This document shows positions 18,424-29,157 of a DNA stretch of 64,000 nucleotides, one piece after another. The stretch lies in assembly GCF_014204495.1 (NCBI RefSeq), contig NZ_JACHLN010000002.1, positions 496,001 through 560,000 of the forward strand, in the 5' to 3' direction. The stretch's first letter is position 1, and each line of letters begins with the position of its first letter. The notes beneath the pieces were generated by a model that ran no database searches, was not told the origin of the DNA, and saw only the letters and a list, made by a program, of their open reading frames with translations. The stretch comes from Sphingomonas kyeonggiensis. Lineage in GTDB: Bacteria > Pseudomonadota > Alphaproteobacteria > Sphingomonadales > Sphingomonadaceae. A program made the translations under genes and the position numbers.

Positions 18424-18897
18424 ATGGCTGACGAAACGACGGGCGAAGTGATCGAGGGCGCGGCGGAAACCACCGCCGAGGCGAAGCGCAACGCCGGCGA
18501 TACGATCCGCGAAAAGGCGAATGAGCTGGGCACCCAGGCGGCGGAGCGCGCACGGGCCTTTGCCGGCGAAGGCAAGGAAAAGGCCACCGGCGCGCTCGAT
18601 GAGGTCGCCAAGATGATGCAGTCGGCCGCGGCTGACGTCGATGAACGACTCGGCGAGCAGTACGGCAAGTACGCGCGCTCGGCGGCGGACGGCATCGCCG
18701 GCTTCGCCGACAATCTGCGCGGCAAGGAAGTCGACGATCTGATCGACGACGTGACGGCGTTCGTCCGCAAGAGCCCCGCGGTGGCGGTCGGCGTCGCGGC
18801 GGGCCTGGGCTTCGTGCTGGCGCGGATCATCAAGTCGGGCATCGATGCGGCGTCCGACGCCGGCGACGCGCCCGAAACCCCGTCCGACAAGGCCTGA
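18424..18897 (+). CDS. YqjD/ElaB-like (DUF883-type) membrane-anchored helical protein
   Basis: 157 residues. A long Ala/Glu/Lys-rich amphipathic helical region (ETTAEAKRNAGDTIREKANEL, late-embryogenesis-abundant-like) ends in a glycine-rich membrane helix, SPAVAVGVAAGLGFVLARII, as in the E. coli YqjD/ElaB family of inner-membrane ribosome-associated stress proteins. ATG 18424 is preferred over 18367 because GGAGGG lies 8 nt before it. It heads a co-directional group with a holin-like protein and two other small membrane proteins, the same neighbourhood idea as yqjC-D-E-K. Confidence 0.75.
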   Translation: MADETTGEVIEGAAETTAEAKRNAGDTIREKANELGTQAAERARAFAGEGKEKATGALDEVAKMMQSAAADVDERLGEQYGKYARSAADGIAGFADNLRGKEVDDLIDDVTAFVRKSPAVAVGVAAGLGFVLARIIKSGIDAASDAGDAPETPSDKA

Positions 18898-18912
18898 GGG
18901 GCCTGACGGGGG

Positions 18913-19281
18913 GTGGACGAACCAAAGCCTGAACTGCCGCCGCCCGGTGCGCCGGCGGGCGAGCCCAGCATCGGCGAGTTGCTCCAGCAGCTCGTCGATA
19001 ACGGCCGTGCCTATGCCGATGCCGAGATCGGCTTCTATCGCACCCTGCTGCGTTCCAAGCTGCGCGATGCGCGCTCGATGCTGTGGATGGGCGCGGTGGC
19101 GATCGCGCTGGCCTTCGCCGCTGCGGTGGCGCTGGTGATGGGGCTGGTCCTCACGCTGGCGCCGCTGGTCGGGCCCGGCTTCGCGACGCTGATCGTGGTG
19201 AGCGTGTTCCTGGCGATCTCGGGCCTGATGGGCTGGCTCGCCTGGACGCATGTGAAGCGTATCTTCAAGGAAAAGCCGTGA
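18913..19281 (+). CDS. YqjE-like phage-holin-family membrane protein
   Basis: 122 residues. A Pro-rich start and GELLQQLVDNGRAYADAEIGFYRTLL amphipathic helix are followed by two membrane helices (ALAFAAAVALVMGLVLTLAPLV and FATLIVVSVFLAISGLMGWLAW). This matches the Actinobacteria/YqjE 'phage holin' family, which is not a lytic holin in cellular contexts. GTG start at 18913 with a G-rich site immediately before. The stop overlaps the following GTG start by 4 nt. Confidence 0.75.
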   Translation: MDEPKPELPPPGAPAGEPSIGELLQQLVDNGRAYADAEIGFYRTLLRSKLRDARSMLWMGAVAIALAFAAAVALVMGLVLTLAPLVGPGFATLIVVSVFLAISGLMGWLAWTHVKRIFKEKP

Positions 19282-19613
19282 GCGAGAACCCGCATGATGT
19301 CGAGGCGGCGCGGGCTCGGATCGCGGAGGCCCGGGCGGCTTTGTTCGGCACGCTCGGCCAGGTCCAGTCACGGCTGAGCCCGTCGAACCTGGCGCAGGAT
19401 GCGGTGGAGAGCGCGGCGCAGGGCGTCGCCAGCGTGGCGCGCAAGGGTGCCGAGGCGGTGCGCAGCCGTCCTCTGGCCGCTGCGGGCGTCGTGGCGACGA
19501 TTGGGCTGGTGATGGCGCGCGGCTGGATCGGCGACATCCTGGCGAAAAGGCATGAAACTCGCGACCCGGCCACGGGTTTGAAGCGTAAAGGCAAGAAAGA
19601 AGGATCCTCGTGA
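19278..19613 (+). CDS. DUF3618-like small membrane protein
   Basis: 111 residues. VEAARARIAEARAALFGTLGQVQSRLSP resembles DUF3618, which usually follows YqjE-type genes in alphaproteobacteria; a membrane helix follows (PLAAAGVVATIGLVMARGWI), then a basic tail ending in Lys/Gly. The GTG start at 19278 overlaps the preceding stop (GTGA). Function unknown; probably part of the same envelope-stress set. Confidence 0.68.
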   Translation: MSENPHDVEAARARIAEARAALFGTLGQVQSRLSPSNLAQDAVESAAQGVASVARKGAEAVRSRPLAAAGVVATIGLVMARGWIGDILAKRHETRDPATGLKRKGKKEGSS

Positions 19614-19933
19614 TGAGCACCAATCCCGCGAACGAGAAGCAGGGCGCCGGCGAGAGCCTTGCGTCCAATCCCTATGCGCTGGTCGCCGGCGGCATCGCGC
19701 TCGGCGTGGTGATCGGCATGCTGGTCCCGCGCTCGCAGAAGGAGCGCGAGCTGCTCGATGCCACCGGAAAGCAGCTCGCAGGCAGGGTTACGGGCACGGT
19801 TGCCGCGGTCAAGGAAGCCGGCCGAGCCGAGATCGAATCCCTCCTCCCCGGCCGCGACGAGGCAAAAAATCGCGTCGGTGCGCTGTTCGGGAATGTGCTG
19901 GATGCAGCCAGGGATGCAGCGCAAAAGGCTTGA
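19613..19933 (+). CDS. Small membrane-anchored protein of the YqjD/YqjE cluster
   Basis: 106 residues. One membrane helix (YALVAGGIALGVVIGMLVP) and then a polar helical region (KERELLDATGKQLAGRVTGTVAAVKEAGRAEIE). The ATG at 19613 overlaps the preceding stop by one base and has AAGGA 9 nt upstream; a GTG directly before it is possible. Similar composition to the first gene of the cluster but with the helix at the N-terminal side. Function unknown. Confidence 0.65.
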   Translation: MSTNPANEKQGAGESLASNPYALVAGGIALGVVIGMLVPRSQKERELLDATGKQLAGRVTGTVAAVKEAGRAEIESLLPGRDEAKNRVGALFGNVLDAARDAAQKA

Positions 19934-19994
19934 GGCCGGCGCGCCTGCTTCCTAAGGGCCTCTATAAAACCATAAAGTGTTTTTCGGAGGCCCA

Positions 19995-20213
19995 ATGAGC
20001 AAACTGCACCTCGTCTTCGGCGGTCGCGTGACCGACCCGATGACGCTTGATTTCGTCGATCCCACCAAGCTGGACGTGGTCGGCATCTTCCCCGACTATG
20101 CCGCGGCGGAAAATGCCTGGCGCAGCGCAGCCCAGCGCACGGTGGACGATGCCGAGATGCGCTATGTGGTGGTCCATCTCCACCGCCTGCTCGAGCCCGA
20201 TCTCGAGGCCTGA
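19995..20213 (+). CDS. DUF4170-like small protein
   Basis: 72 residues. HLVFGGRVTDPMTLDFVDPTKLDVVGIFPDY then AAAENAWRSAAQRTVDDAEMRYVVVHLHRLL has the form of the DUF4170 family common in alphaproteobacteria; function unknown. GGAGG precedes the ATG at 19995, supporting this start. It stands downstream of the YqjD-type cluster and converges on the rhomboid-like gene. Confidence 0.75.
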   Translation: MSKLHLVFGGRVTDPMTLDFVDPTKLDVVGIFPDYAAAENAWRSAAQRTVDDAEMRYVVVHLHRLLEPDLEA

Positions 20214-20256
20214 GCCTATCCCGGACCGCTGTCCCCGCCGATGCGGGGATGGCGGG

Positions 20257-20913
20257 TCAGGCCTTGCGCCAGTGCCACATGAACAGCGGGCGCGCAGCTG
20301 CCAGCCCCGCCAGGAATCCGCCTATGGGAGCCGCGGCGCTCCAGGCGAGGGATTCGAAGAGAGAGACGCCCTGGGGCGTCGGCTGCAGCAAACCGGTCAA
20401 AATCGAGATTACCGCCCAGGCCGCGGCGAGCCAGGCGACGTGAACGGTCCTTGCCGAGAACGGGCCCACCGCCGCAGTGCGCGGCTGCCCGTAGAGCAGC
20501 GCATAGGCACCCAGCACCGCCGACACCGCGCCGTTCATGCCGAGCAGCGGCCACAGCGCATCGGGGGTCAGCAGATAATAGACCCCGGCCGACGCGAAGG
20601 CGCCGATGACGTAGAGCAGCAGGAACTGCGGCCAGCCGATCACCTGCTCGGTCTTCTGCCCGGTGATCACCAGGATCAGCACGTTGAAGAAGATCTGCAG
20701 CGCGCTGACATGGATGAACAGCGTCGTCAGCGGCGTGAGGATCGCGGGTACCGCCGGGGTGCCCGGGGTGAACAGCTCCGCACCGGCCCGCGCCGGGATG
20801 AACCCGCCGAGCACCGCGGCTTCCTGCAGATTGCCGGTGATCAGGATCACGGCGCCAACCAGCGCCGTGATCGCCGAAATCAGGATCGTCGCGGGGAAGT
20901 CACGAAACTTCAC
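20257..20913 (-). CDS. Rhomboid-fold membrane protein lacking catalytic Ser and His (pseudorhomboid)
   Basis: 218 residues, six membrane helices in rhomboid order. TTLFIHVSALQIFFNVLIL (63-81) corresponds to the helix 2 HxxxxHxxxN region, with Gln73 in place of the second His and Asn77 kept. The active-site GxSG is GMNG (125-128): the nucleophilic Ser is Asn127. The later HxxGFxxG motif is PIGGFLAG (196-203), with Pro in place of the catalytic His. The scaffold glycines remain. It should not be a protease; inactive rhomboids act as trafficking or quality-control adaptors elsewhere. GTG start; greA ends two nucleotides upstream, so the two are probably cotranscribed. Confidence 0.75.
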   Translation of the reverse strand: MKFRDFPATILISAITALVGAVILITGNLQEAAVLGGFIPARAGAELFTPGTPAVPAILTPLTTLFIHVSALQIFFNVLILVITGQKTEQVIGWPQFLLLYVIGAFASAGVYYLLTPDALWPLLGMNGAVSAVLGAYALLYGQPRTAAVGPFSARTVHVAWLAAAWAVISILTGLLQPTPQGVSLFESLAWSAAAPIGGFLAGLAAARPLFMWHWRKA

Positions 20914-20915
20914 GC

Positions 20916-21392
20916 TCAGATGAATTCGATCTTGGACACCAGATAATAGCGGTCGCCGGCGGGCACCGAGACCTCGACTTCCTCGTCCACCTTGCGCCCG
21001 ATCAGCGCGCGGCCGATCGGCGAGTTGTACGAGATGCGGCCCTTGTTCACATCCGCCTCGGTCTCGCCGACGATCTGGTACTTGAGCGGCTTGTCGTCCT
21101 CGTCGAGCAGCGTCACCGTCGCGCCGAACACGACCTTGTCGCCCGAAAGCTCCTTCGGATCGATGATCTGGGCGCGGCTCAGCTTGCCTTCGATATCGGC
21201 GATCGTGGCCTCGTTCTGGCCCTGCTGCTCCTTGGCGGCATGATATTCGGCGTTTTCCGAGAGATCGCCATGCGCGCGCGCCTCCTCGATCGCATCCACG
21301 ATCAGCGGGCGCTCGATTTTGAGGCGCTTCAGCTCCGCGGTCAGCTTCTCATAGCCTTCCTGAAGCATCGGCATCTTATCGACCGTCGCCAT
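20916..21392 (-). CDS. greA: Transcription elongation factor GreA
   Basis: 158 residues, normal length. The N-terminal coiled coil has the catalytic acidic tip [21 protein letters not shown], which enters the RNA polymerase secondary channel to promote cleavage of backtracked RNA. C-terminal domain [12 protein letters not shown]... and [21 protein letters not shown] are typical. Followed within 2 nt by the pseudorhomboid gene. The 200 bp between carB and greA contain only the carB terminator and the greA leader. Confidence 0.96.
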   Translation of the reverse strand: MATVDKMPMLQEGYEKLTAELKRLKIERPLIVDAIEEARAHGDLSENAEYHAAKEQQGQNEATIADIEGKLSRAQIIDPKELSGDKVVFGATVTLLDEDDKPLKYQIVGETEADVNKGRISYNSPIGRALIGRKVDEEVEVSVPAGDRYYLVSKIEFI

Positions 21393-21560
21393 CCACCAAG
21401 TCCTTCAAAACGCCCCGTCCCACAAGCGCCTCCGGATGGAGACGCCCGCACATGGATACTGAATGGGGGAGATCAATTGTGCGAACGCGAATAATAAGCC
21501 TGCCAATGCCGCACTGCAAGGCTAGGAAAGTTACGTCGCTGTGGAAGCTGCGATAATAAT

Positions 21561-21584
21561 GCTCCCCAGACCCTGCCGGGGAGC
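21561..21584 (-). terminator. Terminator after carB
   Basis: GCTCCCC and GGGGAGC form a 7-bp stem extended by AT pairs, with an AT-rich tail (ATTATTATCG on the minus strand). It lies 12 nt past the carB stop. Confidence 0.75.
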
Positions 21585-21595
21585 AACATTATCGA

Positions 21596-24925
<3,330 letters not shown>

Positions 24926-25030
24926 GTCAGGCCTTCAAGAACGATCGGATCGGAAGCGCAGCGATGCTGCCCTGCGGACACCACGGCACCGAAGTGTCGT
25001 GATGGTGGAAGTGGAGAGCCCTGTCCAAGC

Positions 25031-25405
25031 TCATCCCCAGAAAAACGTCATCAGGCTGTAGAGCAGCGCGATCAGGAACGCGCCGCCGGCCAGCCAGCCC
25101 GAAGTGCCGTCGATGGTCGGCATGCGCCAGCGCCGGACGGAGCCCTGGTGCATCTGGTCGGCCTGGTTGCGGGCCTTGGCATAGCCGGCCTCGGAAAAGG
25201 CGAAGAACAGGCGCCCGGCACCGGTCTCGCGCTCATGCCGGCCATAGCCCGCGGCTTCCCATGCCCTGGCGCTCGCCTCGACCTCGCCAAAGCCTTCTTC
25301 GCTGGCGAGCGTGGTGAGATCCACGCGCTGGCCGTCAGCGTCGGGGACGCTGTCGACTGCCTCCATGAAGAACCGATCGGCCGAGGTGAGGGCTTTCCCC
25401 ACCAT
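25031..25405 (-). CDS. Small C-terminally anchored protein between carA and carB
   Basis: 124 residues. A soluble N-terminal domain of about 90 residues (SADRFFMEAVDSVPDADGQ, ASARAWEAAGYGRHE, LFFAFSEAGYAKAR) precedes a single C-terminal hydrophobic helix, GWLAGGAFLIALLYSLMTFFW, giving a tail-anchored layout. I do not recognise the domain; EEGFGEVEASARAWEAAGYG is compatible with a winged-helix-like segment, no more. ATG 25405 overlaps the carA stop (TGATG), so it is translationally coupled to carA. Its retention inside the car operon suggests a link to carbamoyl phosphate metabolism, but this is only positional. Confidence 0.72.
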   Translation of the reverse strand: MVGKALTSADRFFMEAVDSVPDADGQRVDLTTLASEEGFGEVEASARAWEAAGYGRHERETGAGRLFFAFSEAGYAKARNQADQMHQGSVRRWRMPTIDGTSGWLAGGAFLIALLYSLMTFFWG

Positions 25406-26592
25406 CACGCCGCCCGGATCATCCCGACGAACCGCTCGAACAGATACAGGCTGTCCTGCGGACCCGGGCTCGCCTCGGGGTGATACTGCACGCTGAATGC
25501 CGGGCGGTCGGTCAGCTCGATGCCCGCGTTCGAGCCGTCGAACAGCGACACATGCGTCTCGCGGGCGTTCTCGGGCAGCGTCTCGCGCTCGACCGCGAAG
25601 CCGTGGTTCATGCTGGTGATCTCCACGGCGCCGTCTTCCAGCCGCTTAACCGGATGGTTGGCGCCGCGATGGCCCTGGAACATCTTGGTGGTCTCGGCAC
25701 CCACAGCGAGGCCCAGCAGCTGGTGGCCGAGGCAGATGCCGAACAGCGGCTTGCCGGTCTCGAGCAGCTGGCGGATCACCGGCACGGCATATTCGCCGGT
25801 CGCGGCGGGATCGCCCGGGCCGTTCGACAGGAAGAAGCCGTCCGGGTTGAACGACATGATCTGCTCATAGGTCGCCTGTGCCGGCAGCACGGTCACCTGG
25901 GCGCCGGCCTGGACCAGGTTGCGGAAGATGTTGCGCTTCGAGCCATAGTCGAGCGCGACGACATGCGGACGCGTGTCCTCCTGGCCGCCTGCATCATAGC
26001 CGAAGCCGAGGCGCCAGACGCCGCCTTCCCAGCCATAATGGGTCTCGGCGGTCACGGTGATCGCCAGGTCCATGCCCTCAAGGCCCGGCCAGGCGCGCGC
26101 CATCTCGAGCAGCAGCGGGATGTCGAACTTGCCCTCGGCCGAATGCGCGATCACGCCGTTGGGCGCGCCGGCGAGGCGGATGCGGCGGGTCAGCGCGCGG
26201 GTGTCGATGCCCGACAGGCCGATGCGGGCATGCTTCTTCATCCAGGCATCGAGATGCTCGGTCGAACGGAAGTTGCTCGGCTCGGTGACGTCCTCGCGGA
26301 CGATCATGCCCAGCGCATGGGGATCGTCGGCCTCGATATCGTCGGGGTTGGCGCCGACATTGCCGATGTGCGGGAAGGTGAAGTTGATGATCTGGCCCGC
26401 GAACGACGGATCAGTCATGATCTCCTGATAGCCGGTCATCGCGGTGTGGAAGCACACTTCGCCGACGGCCTGGCCTTCGGCGCCAAAGCCACGGCCCCAG
26501 ATCACGTCCCCCGACTCCAAAACCAGAACACCGGTAGCTCCGGCAGGCATGGGCGTAGGCGTGGCGTCGGCCATTGAGGGGTGGCTCTCCAT
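25405..26592 (-). CDS. carA: Carbamoyl-phosphate synthase small subunit (glutaminase)
   Basis: 395 residues. Class I glutamine amidotransferase that feeds ammonia to CarB. N-terminal domain: CFHTAMTGYQEIMTDPSF and DTRALTRRIR. C-terminal glutaminase: FFLSNGPGDP, the nucleophile elbow LFGICLGHQLLGLA with catalytic Cys, and VQYHPEASPGPQDS with the His-Glu pair. The ATG at 26592 is used; an ATG at 26574 is possible, and neither has a strong RBS. Divergent from yqeY across about 110 bp. Confidence 0.96.
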   Translation of the reverse strand: MESHPSMADATPTPMPAGATGVLVLESGDVIWGRGFGAEGQAVGEVCFHTAMTGYQEIMTDPSFAGQIINFTFPHIGNVGANPDDIEADDPHALGMIVREDVTEPSNFRSTEHLDAWMKKHARIGLSGIDTRALTRRIRLAGAPNGVIAHSAEGKFDIPLLLEMARAWPGLEGMDLAITVTAETHYGWEGGVWRLGFGYDAGGQEDTRPHVVALDYGSKRNIFRNLVQAGAQVTVLPAQATYEQIMSFNPDGFFLSNGPGDPAATGEYAVPVIRQLLETGKPLFGICLGHQLLGLAVGAETTKMFQGHRGANHPVKRLEDGAVEITSMNHGFAVERETLPENARETHVSLFDGSNAGIELTDRPAFSVQYHPEASPGPQDSLYLFERFVGMIRAA

Positions 26593-26701
26593 TTGAGGTG
26601 CAGCAATGTCGCTAAGTGCCGCCCGCTAGACCCCTACCCCCCTCGCGTCAACCGGTTCGCGGGTCTATTGCGGGTTCAAATTCCGATTCACGAGAGATGA
26701 A

Positions 26702-27154
26702 ATGATCCGAGACGATATCAAGGCCGCCCAGATCACCGCCATGAAGGCCGGCGACAAGGAGACCCGCGGCGCGATCAGCCTGATCCAGAGCGCGATCAAG
26801 AACCGCGACATCGAGGAGCGCACCAAGTCGGTCCAGATGGACGACGACGCGCTGGTGATCGAGGTGCTGCAGAAGATGGTCAAGCAGCGCCGCGAATCGA
26901 TCGAGATGTTCGAGAAGGGCGGCCGCCAGGAGCTGGCCGACAACGAGAAGGCCGAGGTCGCGGTGATCGAGCGCTTCCTCCCCGCCCAGATGAGCGACGA
27001 AGAGACGACCGCGGCGATCGAGGCGATCAAGGCCGAGCTGGGCGCGAGCGGCATGAAGGACATGGGCCGCGTGATGGCCGAGCTCAAGGCGCGCCACGCG
27101 ACGACGCTCGACATGAGCAAGGCGAGCGGGCTGGTGAAGGCGGCGCTGGGCTGA
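26702..27154 (+). CDS. yqeY: GatB/YqeY domain protein
   Basis: 150 residues of YqeY type: IRDDIKAAQITAMKAGDKET start, a helical bundle, EKAEVAVIERFLPAQMSDEE, and GMKDMGRVMAELKAR near the end. The fold matches the tRNA-binding tail domain of GatB, the aminoacyl-tRNA amidotransferase, but the stand-alone protein has no proven role. It replaces rpsU in front of dnaG-rpoD here, an arrangement common in alphaproteobacteria. Confidence 0.9.
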   Translation: MIRDDIKAAQITAMKAGDKETRGAISLIQSAIKNRDIEERTKSVQMDDDALVIEVLQKMVKQRRESIEMFEKGGRQELADNEKAEVAVIERFLPAQMSDEETTAAIEAIKAELGASGMKDMGRVMAELKARHATTLDMSKASGLVKAALG

Positions 27155-27171
27155 GGGCGGGATAGCCCACA

Positions 27172-27180
27172 TTATCCACA
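27172..27180 (+). promoter_or_regulatory. Perfect DnaA box before dnaG
   Basis: TTATCCACA, identical to the high-affinity DnaA consensus, lies 47 nt before the dnaG start in the yqeY-dnaG gap. A match to 9 bases is uncommon in GC-rich DNA. Suggests DnaA influence on primase/sigma factor expression; not proven. Confidence 0.5.
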
Positions 27181-27226
27181 CCCCGCCCGGCTTGCGGGAC
27201 GGGGCGGCGGGGCGCATTGGGACAGG

Positions 27227-29116
27227 GTGTCCCTTACCCCCGCCTTTCTCGACGAACTCCGCGCCCGCACCCTGCTGTCCGGGCTGATCGCCAAGACGAC
27301 CAAGCTCCAGAAGGCGGGGCGTGAGTTCCGCGCCTGCTGCCCGTTCCACAACGAGAAGACGCCGAGCTTCTACGTCAACGACGACAAGGGCTTCTACCAC
27401 TGCTTCGGCTGCGGCGCGCATGGCGACGCGATCCGCTGGATGACCGACCAGCGCGGCCTGCCCTTCATCGATGCGGTGAAGGAGCTGGTCCAGGCCGCCG
27501 GCATGGAGATGCCCGAGCAGGACCGCCGCAGCGCCGAGAAGGCCGAGCGCGCCAAGGGCCTGCACGAGGCGATGGAGGACGCGGCCAGGTTCTTCGTCGA
27601 GAAGCTGGGCGCGATCGAGGGTGCCGAGGCACGGGCGGTACTCAAGAAGCGCGGGATCAGCGACGAGACCGCGCGCACCTTCGGCATCGGCTATTCCCCC
27701 GATTCGCGCGGGCGGCTGAAGGAAGCGCTGAAGACCTACGGCGATGCGATGCTGGTCGAGGCCGGGCTGCTGATCTCGGTGGAGAAGAAGGATCCGTACG
27801 ACCGCTTCCGCGGCCGCCTGATGATCCCGATCCGCGACGTGCGTGGTCGTACGATCGCCTTTGGCGGGCGGATCATCGGCGAGGGCGAGCCGAAATATCT
27901 GAATTCCCCGGAGACGCCGCTCTTCGACAAGGGCCGCACGCTCTACAATCTCGACCGCGCTCAGGCGGCCGCGCGCAAGACCGGGCGGGTCATCGCGGTC
28001 GAGGGCTATATGGACGTGATCGCGCTCGCCCAGGCCGGGTTCGGCGAAGCGGTGGCGCCGCTCGGCACCGCGATGACCGAGCACCAGCTCGAGCGGCTGT
28101 GGCGAATCGCCGACGTGCCCCTGCTCTGCTTCGACGGCGACTCGGCGGGCCAGAAGGCCGCGCTGCGCGCCGCCCACCGCGCCATGCCGATGCTCGAGCC
28201 GGGCCGCAGCCTCGCCTTCGTCACCCTGCCCGACGGGCTCGACCCCGACGACCTGGTCCGCGCCCAGGGTCCGCAGGCGTTCGAGGCGCTGCTCGGCAAG
28301 GCCCGGCCGCTGGTCGATCTTCTCTGGGAAAGCGAACTCGCCGCCGAGCCGCTCGACACGCCGGAGCAGCGCGCGGGCCTCAAGCGGCGCCTGGGTGAAC
28401 TCGCCGGCGGGATCGGCGACCCCAATGTGAAGCACGAATATCTCGCCGAGTTCCGCGAGCGTGCCGACACGCATTTCGGCCGCGGCCCGCGCAATTTCGA
28501 GAGCGGCCCCCGGCGCAGCGGCGGCGCGGGCCCTGCCCCGGCCCGCGGCAAGCGGGACAAGCGCGGCAACTGGCTCCCGCCCGAGCCGCCGCTCACCCAG
28601 CAGACCCGCGCGGTCCAGGCCGGCGGGCTTGACCCGATCCTCTCCAAGGCGGTTCTCGCAGGGTTGATCCGTCATCCGGCCGAAATCGCCCGCCACATGG
28701 AAGTCCTCGGCAGTCTTCGCGGTGCATCGGGCGCGCTCGGCAAATTGTTCGAGGCGGTCGTCGACGTCGCGCTCGAAGACCGGCAGCTTGATCAGGGCAA
28801 AGTACTCACCATATTGGCGAAGTCCGGTTTCGATCAGATGGCGAGCGAGCTGCTCCGGGCCGATACCCTGCCCTTTTCCTTCACCCGGCCCCAGGCCGAG
28901 GAAAGAAAGGCGCGCGAGGACCTGAATGAGGCGATCGCAGTGATGGTGGCACGGCCCGCGGTGGACGCGGCGCTGGCGGAGGCAACGGCGGCGATGCTGG
29001 AGCGTTTCGACGATGAGTCGTTCGCGCGGCAGACGGCGTTGCTGCGGGAGCGGCAGGAGCTGGAAACGCGTCTCGCGAATCTGATGCTTGCGGACGAAGA
29101 AGATTTCGAGGATTAG
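27227..29116 (+). CDS. dnaG: DNA primase
   Basis: 629 residues. Synthesises RNA primers for the replication fork. The CHC2 zinc finger is CCPFHNEKTPSF...YHCFGCGAHGD near residues 37-66. The TOPRIM catalytic domain shows VIAVEGYMDVIALAQAG and LLCFDGDSAGQKAA. The C-terminal helicase-binding region follows a Pro/Gly/Arg-rich linker. The start is GTG 27227 (SLTPAFLDELRART follows), the usual family opening. It forms one transcription unit with rpoD, 41 nt downstream. Confidence 0.96.
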   Translation: MSLTPAFLDELRARTLLSGLIAKTTKLQKAGREFRACCPFHNEKTPSFYVNDDKGFYHCFGCGAHGDAIRWMTDQRGLPFIDAVKELVQAAGMEMPEQDRRSAEKAERAKGLHEAMEDAARFFVEKLGAIEGAEARAVLKKRGISDETARTFGIGYSPDSRGRLKEALKTYGDAMLVEAGLLISVEKKDPYDRFRGRLMIPIRDVRGRTIAFGGRIIGEGEPKYLNSPETPLFDKGRTLYNLDRAQAAARKTGRVIAVEGYMDVIALAQAGFGEAVAPLGTAMTEHQLERLWRIADVPLLCFDGDSAGQKAALRAAHRAMPMLEPGRSLAFVTLPDGLDPDDLVRAQGPQAFEALLGKARPLVDLLWESELAAEPLDTPEQRAGLKRRLGELAGGIGDPNVKHEYLAEFRERADTHFGRGPRNFESGPRRSGGAGPAPARGKRDKRGNWLPPEPPLTQQTRAVQAGGLDPILSKAVLAGLIRHPAEIARHMEVLGSLRGASGALGKLFEAVVDVALEDRQLDQGKVLTILAKSGFDQMASELLRADTLPFSFTRPQAEERKAREDLNEAIAVMVARPAVDAALAEATAAMLERFDDESFARQTALLRERQELETRLANLMLADEEDFED

Positions 29117-29157
29117 GGCGGCGTATAATTGCCGCCATCCAAGTTTCGAGGATTTGA

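Noticed and set aside
26671..26684. tRNA T-arm-like GGTTCAAATTCC between carA and yqeY
   Set aside because: No acceptor stem, D-arm or anticodon arm can be built around it.
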